Source: an uncultured Synergistales bacterium
GTDB taxonomy: Bacteria > Synergistota > Synergistia > Synergistales > Aminobacteriaceae
Assembly (NCBI GenBank): GCA_905234205.1
Contig: CAJOGG010000042.1
Location: forward strand, 1-10,361
DNA length: 10,361 nucleotides
Direction of reading: 5' to 3'
The position numbers were made by a program, and so were the translations under genes. The notes under the pieces are model-generated. The model was given only the letters and a program-made list of their open reading frames with translations, was not told the DNA's origin and did no database searches. Position 1 is the first letter of the stretch, and the number at the start of each line of letters is the position of its first letter. Below, one piece after another: positions 1 through 6,178 of the stretch.

Positions 1-1361
1 CCCGCCTTTCTTGGGATACTCACAGCAAAATCAAGGCCAGAAAGAGGACGTAAGGAATTTATTGAACAATGGTAAAGTTGATTACGTAGCATGTTGGTTC
101 GCTGTAGCGTCGGAATGTGTTCAGGATAAGAAGACCAAGGCCGCATTCGTAGCCACGAACTCAATTACTCAAGGTGAACAAGTTGCCGCGATATTCAAGC
201 TTCTTTGTGAACGTTGGGGGATCGAGATTGATTTTGCCCACCAGTCTTTCATATGGGACAGCGACATTAAGGACAAGAAAGCACACGTTCATTGCGTTGT
301 AATCGGGTTCAGCACGACAGCGCCGGAATGGAGAAAACTTTACACGCCGGAAGGTTTGCAGTTAGTCAGGAACATAAACTTTTACTTGAAGCCCGCCCCG
401 AATTTCTTCATCACAGCACAAAACTGTTCCAGAAATGAGAGCTGGAGGAAAACCTACTGAAGACGGAAATTTAATCCTGACGCTAGAGGAACGTGACGCA
501 CTCGTGAAAGCTAACCCCTTGGCCAAGAAATTTATTCGTCCGTTCATGGGAGGCGATGATTTTATTCAGCGTGTACCACGTTATTGTCTGTGGCTCGTGA
601 ACGCAAAACCCGATGAAATTATGAAGTGCCCCAAGGTCATGGAACGGGTTAAGCGCGTGAAGGAATTCAGACTCGCAAGCAAGAAGGAGGCGACAAAACG
701 TAAAGCCGAAACACCGTGGCTCTTTGATGAAATAACAGAAATGACCCAAAATTATATTGCGATCCCTTTAACTTCATCAGAGAAACGCCAATATATTCCA
801 ATCGACTGGTTAGATCCTTCAATAATTCCTGCGGCATCTTTACGCATTATTCCAGGCGCAACGTTATACCACTTCGGGGTGCTTACAAGTCGTGTACATA
901 TGGCATGGACGAGGGCAACAGCAGGAAGGCTCAAGAGCGATTACAGCTACTCGAATACGGTCGTGTATAACAATTTCGTGTGGCCTGCTGTTACCTTCAT
1001 ACGACCCCACCGGCTCACTAAGTTCACCACCTCCCCTTACGCAGGGGAGGCAAGGAAGATACATAAGTCCCCGGAGTCTTTTACGCCCCCTGTTAAGGTG
1101 GAGAGGGCCATTTATGGCGAGGGGGTAATTTCTAAGATCGAGGCATGTGCGCAAAAGATTCTTGATGCCAGAGCGTTGTACCCTGGTAATTCATTTGCTG
1201 CTTTGTACAATGATGACTTGATGCCCCCGGAGTTGAAGAAAGCTCACCGTGAAAATGACGCGGCCGTGTGTGAAGCATATGGCTGGGATAAAAATATAAC
1301 GGAGGAGGAAATCGTGGCGGAGTTAGTGAAAAAGTATTCTGCGTGTAAAGGGAAGTTATGA
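1..1361 (+). pseudogene. MmeI/YeeA-like class I DNA methyltransferase (type IIG R-M enzyme), 5'-partial, frameshifted
   Basis: This is the C-terminal half of a large SAM-dependent DNA adenine methyltransferase of the MmeI/YeeA type, in which methylation, target recognition and often cleavage sit in one polypeptide. Base 1 is the last base of a codon and bases 2-10 read PPF, so the window opens in catalytic motif IV (NPPF). Frame 2 then shows family-typical stretches (TNSITQGEQV, KAHVHCVVIGFS) to about 420. From about 420 the homology continues in frame 3: VPEMRAGGKPTEDGNLIL, then KFRLASKKEAT-like and YIAIP text, and the target-recognition and helical tail (LYHFGVLTS, GRLKSDYSYSNTVVYNNF, ILDARALYP, MPPELKKAH). 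Removing one A from the caaaac run at 419-424 would join the frames, so this is a true mutation or a homopolymer sequencing error. A repeat of about 40 codons interrupts the tail after NNFVWP. Family assignment is strong; loss of function is inferred. Confidence 0.85.
1001..1124. repeat. G/C-rich palindromic repeat element inserted in frame in the methyltransferase gene
   Basis: A stretch unlike the rest of the gene, rich in runs of C and G, begins with CGACCCCACCGG. It holds a perfect hairpin, CCTCCCC (1030-1036) and GGGGAGG (1044-1050) around a 7-base loop. A second, weaker arm pairs CCCCCT (1086-1091) with AGGGGG (1120-1125) and encloses a small GCCA/TGGC hairpin (1107-1118). From memory of the family, homologues pass from NNFPWP to the AQ.ILDARALYP helix with only about ten residues between. 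Here there are nearly fifty, which gives an insertion of roughly 115-125 bases with the frame kept open. The style resembles the short dispersed palindromic repeats of many gut bacterial genomes. The ends are approximate and there is no second copy in this window. Confidence 0.55.
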
Positions 1362-1689
1362 TAGAATTTTCCCAACGATGTAAATTAACAAACGATTTAG
1401 CGGGTTAACCAATCAACAATAAGAAGAATGGTCTTCACAAAACAGAAGATGGCAACGGCGATTTTGTCAATTCGGTCAAGGATAGATCGCTGTTGTTTTC
1501 GTATATAAATCAAAATATTTATCCTAACTTATTTCATGAATATCAGCAGGCAAGAAAGGTTTGCACGATGTTTTATGGCTGCCATTAGTTCTATTTGTTC
1601 TTTACGCGTAAACCACAAAAGCATTTTTATATCATTAAAGATAGTTATGTGCTATAATTCATCTCATATTTTAAAAAAAGAGGTAATCC
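1362..1689. other. intergenic region, no convincing gene
   Basis: About 330 A/T-rich bases between the methyltransferase remnant and the DUF4417 gene. I see no tRNA, transposase or strong terminator. A GGTTAACC palindrome lies at 1404-1411. On the minus strand a frame open but for one stop runs through about 1619-1397. Its last part (about 1513-1397, TTG start) would give a short hydrophobic peptide with a weak AGGA upstream; I do not recognise it and do not call it a gene. The 3' end carries the promoter and ribosome binding site of the next gene. Confidence 0.6.
1650..1658 (+). promoter_or_regulatory. extended -10 promoter candidate for the DUF4417/toxin-like cassette
   Basis: TGCTATAAT is a perfect extended -10 element (TGnTATAAT) about 32 bases before the inferred start codon, in A/T-rich DNA. 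No good -35 hexamer sits 16-18 bases upstream, which extended -10 promoters can tolerate. It is placed to drive the three-gene cassette independently of the methyltransferase. Confidence 0.5.
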
Positions 1690-2337
1690 ATTATTCCACA
1701 CAAAACTTTATCTAACTCTTTCTTGGTCAGTAACGCAAACTATGATAGTGCCTGGGAGATACCTATCATAAATGCAACCAATAAGATCCCGAATCGCTTA
1801 GTGAAATTCTCAAATGCTATAAGTACAAACGATTTCGATCAATGGGTTCACTTTTACGAATATGATTATGAATTTGAGAAGCTATGGACGAATCCGCGAA
1901 AGTATTTATCTCATTTGAGTAAGTTTAACGGAGTCATCACGCCTGATTTCAGTCTTTACCGGGATATGCCGCTGGTAATGCAAGCTTGGAACACATATCG
2001 CGGAAAAGCTTTAGGGCATTGGTGGCAGTCGCATAGCTTGAATGTAATTTCTAATATACGTTGGGGCGATGAACGCACATATGATTTTTGTTGCGCGGGG
2101 GTTCCTAGAAATTCCGTAATTGCTGTAGGCTCTTATGGGTGCATGAAAATTTTGCGTGAAAGAAAGTTTTTTGCTGAGGGGCTCGAATATGCGATCAAGA
2201 CATTAACGCCTAAAGTGATTGTTGTTTACGGAAGTGCGCCAGATTGTATGTTTGCGCAATATAAGAAAATCGGAGTAGAGATTGTGCAGTTTGAGGCCGA
2301 TTATTGGCGTTTACAAGGAAAGGAGATGAAGGCTTAA
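1690..2337 (+). CDS. DUF4417 domain-containing protein, apparent ATT start
   Basis: A 215-residue soluble protein that matches the DUF4417 family, which is often seen in phages and mobile elements and whose biochemical role is unknown. Recognisable blocks, counted from the ATT, are TPDFSLYRDMP (84-94), RWGDERTYDF (124-133), a Gly-rich AVGSYGC turn (145-151) and VVYGSAP (178-184). The start is chosen from context: GAGG at 1680-1683 lies 6 bases before ATT at 1690, and the residues just upstream of the first standard start (TTG 1723) still look like the family N-terminus (ANYDSAWEIP follows shortly). The TTG has no Shine-Dalgarno before it. The stop codon overlaps the ATG of the next gene by one base (TAATG), so the two are probably translationally coupled. 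It heads a three-gene cassette with its own promoter candidate. Family call is firm; start codon is moderate. Confidence 0.85.
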   Translation: MIPHKTLSNSFLVSNANYDSAWEIPIINATNKIPNRLVKFSNAISTNDFDQWVHFYEYDYEFEKLWTNPRKYLSHLSKFNGVITPDFSLYRDMPLVMQAWNTYRGKALGHWWQSHSLNVISNIRWGDERTYDFCCAGVPRNSVIAVGSYGCMKILRERKFFAEGLEYAIKTLTPKVIVVYGSAPDCMFAQYKKIGVEIVQFEADYWRLQGKEMKA

Positions 2338-2750
2338 TGGGAAGCGGAAGCAGCGGCGGAAGTTTCGGAAATACACAAGGTAAAAGAGCTGAACTTATCG
2401 AAGAACTGAAGAGGAACAAAGTTAAATTTACGGAAAAAGATATTGTCTTTATCACAAGAGATAAAACTGGGCAAATAGTATGGTTGGAAAAAGGTAATTC
2501 ATCTGCAGGTTTTGAGCATATATTATCAAGACACGCTAACAATTTCAGTGATTTAGGCATACCAAAATCAGAGATTCACTCATTCTTAGAGCGCGTATTC
2601 ACAGATGGAGAAATTGTCTCTAATTCACTTCGTACTGTAAATGGGCGTGTTGGTTACGAGCGTATATTTTATTATAATGGCCGTCATTACGTACTTACTG
2701 GAGTTGGTACGAATGGTTTTATTGTTAGTGCTTATCATGTAACTTTATAG
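2337..2750 (+). CDS. small protein with Gly/Ser-rich head and BECR/EndoU-like nuclease-toxin-like domain
   Basis: A 137-residue protein. It begins with a flexible MGSGSSGGS segment, followed by a basic helix (about 15-35). The core (about 38-137) reads IVWLEKGNSSAGFEHIL-RH, then a helical stretch, then a run of beta-strand-like text ending GYERIFYYNGRHYVLTG and NGFIVSAYHV. The GxxHI...RH block (His61, His66) with a terminal strand pair is what I associate with toxin domains of the Barnase-EndoU-ColicinE5/D-RelE (BECR) type in polymorphic toxins and phage head proteins. Here the domain stands alone, without a signal peptide or delivery domain. The start at 2337 is supported by AAGGAG and GAAGG upstream and by the TAATG overlap. 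The frame is open back to 2304. The likely partner follows 10 bases downstream. Nuclease activity is inferred from motif style only. Confidence 0.6.
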   Translation: MGSGSSGGSFGNTQGKRAELIEELKRNKVKFTEKDIVFITRDKTGQIVWLEKGNSSAGFEHILSRHANNFSDLGIPKSEIHSFLERVFTDGEIVSNSLRTVNGRVGYERIFYYNGRHYVLTGVGTNGFIVSAYHVTL

Positions 2751-2760
2751 GGGGAAAACA

Positions 2761-3078
2761 ATGTATACTGTAAAATTGTTCAATGAATTTCTTCACGGCC
2801 CTATCTGGGTTTATGCTTCAGATGGTATTTCTTTAAGGCATTTCCCGTTATTTGACAATGATCCAGTTCTGTCAGAGCTTAATAATAAGGCAATGGACAT
2901 GTATGATAGTTACTTTGAGTTTGATTCGCATGACGTAGCTTGTTGGTTTAACGAAGAGAAGGAGAAACTTGAGAAACCTCGAATGCTTGACATTTTCAGC
3001 AAAATTCGTACCCGCTTAAATGAAATCAACGATGGCTCGTTTGTTATTGCTGACTATGAAAGCGATGGGTTGAAATAA
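2761..3078 (+). CDS. small acidic protein, candidate immunity protein or antitoxin
   Basis: A 105-residue protein of no family I can name. It is acidic (20 Asp/Glu against 11 Lys/Arg), has no signal peptide or membrane segment, and is rich in aromatic residues (HGPIWVY, DSYFEFDSHDVACWF). The C-terminal half looks helical (about 60-90) and ends with an acidic tail. GGGGGA precedes the ATG, and the gene follows the toxin-like gene by 10 bases, so the two are surely co-transcribed. Small acidic proteins directly downstream of nuclease-like toxin genes are often the cognate inhibitors, and that is the reason for the guess. I recall similar unnamed proteins with the same opening in other anaerobes, but cannot verify it. 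Confidence 0.6.
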   Translation: MYTVKLFNEFLHGPIWVYASDGISLRHFPLFDNDPVLSELNNKAMDMYDSYFEFDSHDVACWFNEEKEKLEKPRMLDIFSKIRTRLNEINDGSFVIADYESDGLK

Positions 3079-3154
3079 TAACACTTGCAAAAATTTCACA
3101 TTCCCACGAAAATATCACGCATAAAATTTTGACGTAAAGAATTGAGATTGAAGC

Positions 3155-3931
3155 ATGCCTAATTTGAATTTGCTGAAGAAAATCCGTAAACCTGATACCC
3201 GTATCAAAATGGAACGAACGAATTACGGGATAAAATTTTATCTGCCTGAAAGCTTGACCGAGGACGAATTGTTGAAGCTATTAGTGAGGATCCCTGCTGG
3301 TGCTTACAAGTTGCCGGAGAAACAGGGGATCGCTTTGGATTTTGCCGGGCGTGAATGTTCAAGACGGCTTGTGCTTCACATGATCAACAGCATAGTTTGG
3401 GAGAAGGGAATTAAAGTTATTGCGTGGCTCTCAAAGAACGACAACAGCGCGAAATTGTTCAAAGAAGCTGGCCTCATCGTAAACGAACCTCAAGCTACTA
3501 TCACTCTCAAGCAAGAAAAGCAAACTCCTCCAGAAACTAAACCCCAAGCAACTCCCGAAATAAAAAAGCATATATCAGCCTTGAAAGTCGTATATAATTC
3601 AATGCGTTCGGGACAACGAATCGAATCCGAAGGTGATGTAGTTGTGTGGGGACATTTGAATCCTGGAGCCGAAATAGTTGCGGGCGGAAGTATTATCGTA
3701 GCGGGAAGACTTTTGGGGGTCGTTCATGCTGGAGGATTTGGGCGCGAGGACGTTTTCGTGTGGGCAGGGTGCTTTGAGACTCCACAGGTTAGGATAGCAA
3801 ATAAATTATGTTATGCTGATTCAAAGTCGACATCTTGCTGGCGTAAGAGCGTGTTAATAACACTTGAAGAAGGTACGCCGGTGATTCGTGAGAATAAATA
3901 TTTGAGTATCGAGAAAAATGACAGGAGGTAA
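3155..3931 (+). CDS. minC: septum site-determining protein MinC
   Basis: MinC is the cytoplasmic division inhibitor that MinD carries to the membrane, where it blocks FtsZ ring assembly away from midcell. The 258-residue protein has the usual two parts. An N-terminal FtsZ-inhibiting domain (about 15-110) is joined by a Pro/Gln/Lys-rich linker (about 119-140) to the C-terminal beta-helix (about 141-240). The beta-helix has the diagnostic text GDVVVWGHLNPGAEIVAGG (160-178), GRLLGVVHAG (184-193) and PQVRIAN (210-216), the MinD-binding and dimerisation region. Length is normal, slightly long because of the linker. The ribosome binding site is weak. The C-terminal Arg-Arg codons are the AGGAGG Shine-Dalgarno of minD. 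It is the first gene of the min operon, 76 bases after the accessory cassette; no clear promoter or terminator is visible in that gap. Confidence 0.93.
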   Translation: MPNLNLLKKIRKPDTRIKMERTNYGIKFYLPESLTEDELLKLLVRIPAGAYKLPEKQGIALDFAGRECSRRLVLHMINSIVWEKGIKVIAWLSKNDNSAKLFKEAGLIVNEPQATITLKQEKQTPPETKPQATPEIKKHISALKVVYNSMRSGQRIESEGDVVVWGHLNPGAEIVAGGSIIVAGRLLGVVHAGGFGREDVFVWAGCFETPQVRIANKLCYADSKSTSCWRKSVLITLEEGTPVIRENKYLSIEKNDRR

Positions 3932-3941
3932 TCTGTATTAA

Positions 3942-4754
3942 ATGGCAGCACGTGTGATCGTAACGACTTCGGGCAAAGGCGGAGTCGGCAAAACAACTTC
4001 AACAGCAAATATAGCAGCAGCTCTGGCTCGTTTTGGCAAAAAGGTCGTAGCAGTTGATGCGGACGTAGGATTAAGAAATCTTGACGTTATCATGGGCCTT
4101 GAGAACAGAGTCGTGTATAACTTCATTGACGTAATCGAAAAGGTATGCAAGCTCAATCAGGCTATCGTGAAAGATAAACGCGTCCCGGGGTTATATCTAC
4201 TTCCAGCCGCACAGACTCGAACTAAAGACGCAGTGAACCCTGAACAAATGATAGCTCTATGTGAAGAATTGAAACAGGAATTTGATTTCGTATTGCTCGA
4301 TTGTCCAGCAGGTATTGAGGGAGGATTCAAGAATGCCGCGGCCGGAGCTGATGAAGCACTCGTAGTAACTACCCCTGAAATCCCTTCGGTTAGGGACGCT
4401 GACAGAATTATCGGAATGCTTGAATCAATGGGCAAGTCCCCAATACGCTTAATCATAAACAGGTTAAGGCCAAATATGGTTCAAGACGGCGACATGCTAG
4501 CAAAAGATGACATTCTCGACGTGTTATCAATTGACTTAATAGGCGTTGTACCTGAAGACGAGAACGTTATACGCTCAACAAATAGCGGCGAACCTATGAC
4601 TATAAGCCTTGAATCACCCGCTGCACAAGCTTATCTCAACATAGCAGAGAGATTACTTGGCCGTGATGTACCGTTAATGGATCTTGAGAGCTATGCAACA
4701 CGAGGCTTTATCAGCAAGATCAAGAAATTTTTCGGCGGAAAGCGCAAGAGATAA
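3942..4754 (+). CDS. minD: septum site-determining ATPase MinD
   Basis: MinD is the ParA/Mrp-type ATPase that binds membrane in its ATP form, recruits MinC, and is released by MinE. All key parts are visible in 270 residues: the deviant Walker A GKGGVGKTT (11-19, signature Lys12 and Lys17), the DAD switch region (39-41), DVIMGLENRVVYN (48-60), the Walker B strand FVLLDCPAG (116-124) and the INRLRPNMV nucleotide-base loop (172-180). The tail (about 254-270) is a basic amphipathic helix, FISKIKKFFGGKRKR, the membrane-targeting sequence. The start is fixed by an in-frame TAA immediately before the ATG. Its Shine-Dalgarno AGGAGG (3923-3928) lies inside the end of minC, 13 bases away, which is rather long and suggests coupling to minC translation. 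Confidence 0.97.
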   Translation: MAARVIVTTSGKGGVGKTTSTANIAAALARFGKKVVAVDADVGLRNLDVIMGLENRVVYNFIDVIEKVCKLNQAIVKDKRVPGLYLLPAAQTRTKDAVNPEQMIALCEELKQEFDFVLLDCPAGIEGGFKNAAAGADEALVVTTPEIPSVRDADRIIGMLESMGKSPIRLIINRLRPNMVQDGDMLAKDDILDVLSIDLIGVVPEDENVIRSTNSGEPMTISLESPAAQAYLNIAERLLGRDVPLMDLESYATRGFISKIKKFFGGKRKR

Positions 4755-4768
4755 GGGAGGAGAAAATT

Positions 4769-5050
4769 ATGGACTTCCTCAAGAGAATTTTTGGTGGCGG
4801 TAACGAAGGCACACGAGACAAAGCCAGAGATCGTTTGAAAATAGTGTTAATTCATGATCGTACAGATATTTCCCCACAGCTTCTTGACAGTTTACGTGAC
4901 GAGATCGTGAACGTCCTCACAAAGTATATGGACATTGACACTAAGAAAATCGAGATTGATCTTGACCATGATGAACATGAGGTCGCGCTGGTCGCAAATA
5001 TTCCAGTTTTGAGAATTAAGCGCGGAAACGTGGACGTAAACGCAGTATAA
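4769..5050 (+). CDS. minE: cell division topological specificity factor MinE
   Basis: MinE stimulates MinD ATPase and drives it off the membrane, so that MinC activity is lowest at midcell. The 93-residue protein starts with an amphipathic MDFLKRIFGG membrane-binding segment. The anti-MinCD segment follows (about 17-30, KARDRLKIVLIHDR), then the topological specificity domain with DISPQLLDSLRDEIVNVLTKY (33-53) and the closing strands EIDLDHDEHEVALVANIPVL. Length and order match the family. A strong GGGAGGAG precedes the ATG, and the gene starts 14 bases after minD. All three Min proteins being present implies a pole-to-pole or MinE-patterned system rather than a DivIVA-only one; that last point is inference from family knowledge. 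Confidence 0.96.
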   Translation: MDFLKRIFGGGNEGTRDKARDRLKIVLIHDRTDISPQLLDSLRDEIVNVLTKYMDIDTKKIEIDLDHDEHEVALVANIPVLRIKRGNVDVNAV

Positions 5051-5059
5051 GATTAACGC

Positions 5060-6178
5060 ATGAAATTTTTCTGGGCCTCTTTGAAGGAGGATTTGGCCCT
5101 CACGGACAGGCTGATGTTTCTTTGTACATTGACACTTGCTTTGTGGGGGGTCTTTTGTATATACAGCGCGGCAGCAGGCTCAAACGGGCGTGGCTTGGAT
5201 TTTGCATTCAGGCAGGCGGCTTGGCTAGCGTTCAGTGTGTTCGTAATGTTGTTTATCATGATCGTAGGACATAGGAAAATGCTTGAGGGTGCTTATTGGC
5301 TTTACGGCTTGGCCCTGTTCTTGTTGTTTCTGACGGATATATTTGCTCCTAAAGTCAATGGTGCGCAAAGCTGGCTTAGGTTTGGTGGACTTCAATTTCA
5401 GCCTGCGGAGTTCACAAAGATAGCAATTATTCTAGTGATGTCAAAATTTCTTAGCCGTTACCCTCCGTTGGATTTCAAAACTTTTATGGCTGGTCTTGCT
5501 GTGATTTCGCTTCCAGTTTTGCTAGTTTTAATTCATCCTGATGCAGGTAGTGCACTCGTATATCTTGTAATATCGTTCGGAATGTTGTTGGCTGCTGGTA
5601 CTCCCATGAAATATTTAGGCGGACTTATAGGGCTTGGACTTGCTGCTATTCCGTTAATGATAGTGTTCGTGTTGAAAGAGTATCAGCGAAATAGAATATT
5701 AGTGTTCATTGACCCAATGCGAGATCCATTAGGCGCTGGCTATAACGTAATTCAATCGCGAATAGCTGTCGGTTCGGGAGGATTTTCCGGAAAAGGTTTC
5801 ATGTTGGGGACTCAAAGCAAGCTGAAATTTTTGCCCGAGCCTCATACGGATTTCATATTCAGCGTTTTCTCTGAAGAGTTCGGATTTATTGGCAACATGG
5901 TATTGATTTTATTGTTCACGATTTTATTGTTCAGGATAATTCTAACTGGCATACGGAGCAGAGACAGGCGTTGTAAAATTTTAGTAGCTGGTGTAGCGTC
6001 ATGGTTATGGTTCCAAATGTTCGAAAGTATAGGAATGTCGATAGGTTTAATGCCTGTTACGGGTCTACCTTTACCCTTCTTGAGTTACGGGGGAAGCTCT
6101 TTGTTGGCTACATTCATAGCATTGGGACTTGTTGCAAGCGTATATATCGAAGGAGTGAATAACAAGCGTGGATTTTAA
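5060..6178 (+). CDS. rodA: SEDS-family peptidoglycan glycosyltransferase RodA/FtsW
   Basis: A polytopic inner-membrane protein of the shape, elongation, division and sporulation (SEDS) family. These proteins polymerise lipid II into glycan strands together with a class B penicillin-binding protein. It has 372 residues with about ten hydrophobic segments. Family motifs in order are NGAQSWLRFGGLQFQPAEFTK (100-120), DAGSALVYLV (161-170), RDPLGAGYNVIQSRIAVGSGG (221-241), LPEPHTDFIFSVFSEEFGFIG (258-278, with the catalytic-type Asp264) and the C-terminal PVTGLPLPFLSYGGSS (332-347). Its place beside the min genes and its compact form favour RodA over FtsW, but the sequence alone does not settle it. 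The ATG is 9 bases after minE and lacks a clear Shine-Dalgarno, so translation may depend on coupling. It overlaps the next gene by 11 bases. Confidence 0.9.
   Translation: MKFFWASLKEDLALTDRLMFLCTLTLALWGVFCIYSAAAGSNGRGLDFAFRQAAWLAFSVFVMLFIMIVGHRKMLEGAYWLYGLALFLLFLTDIFAPKVNGAQSWLRFGGLQFQPAEFTKIAIILVMSKFLSRYPPLDFKTFMAGLAVISLPVLLVLIHPDAGSALVYLVISFGMLLAAGTPMKYLGGLIGLGLAAIPLMIVFVLKEYQRNRILVFIDPMRDPLGAGYNVIQSRIAVGSGGFSGKGFMLGTQSKLKFLPEPHTDFIFSVFSEEFGFIGNMVLILLFTILLFRIILTGIRSRDRRCKILVAGVASWLWFQMFESIGMSIGLMPVTGLPLPFLSYGGSSLLATFIALGLVASVYIEGVNNKRGF

Noticed and set aside
864..1154. Minus-strand 96-codon frame across the methyltransferase tail and repeat
   Set aside because: Shadow of the palindromic repeat and the methyltransferase; no ribosome binding site and no recognisable protein.
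1397..1513. Minus-strand short hydrophobic reading frame with a TTG start and AGGA upstream
   Set aside because: Only 38 codons, non-standard start, weak ribosome binding site, and no family resemblance; upstream it is broken by a stop, so it is at best a remnant.
3079..3154. Promoter for minC (TTGCAA at 3085-3090, TAAAAT at 3122-3127)
   Set aside because: The two hexamers are 31 bases apart, and neither has a good partner at 16-18 bases; not enough to call.
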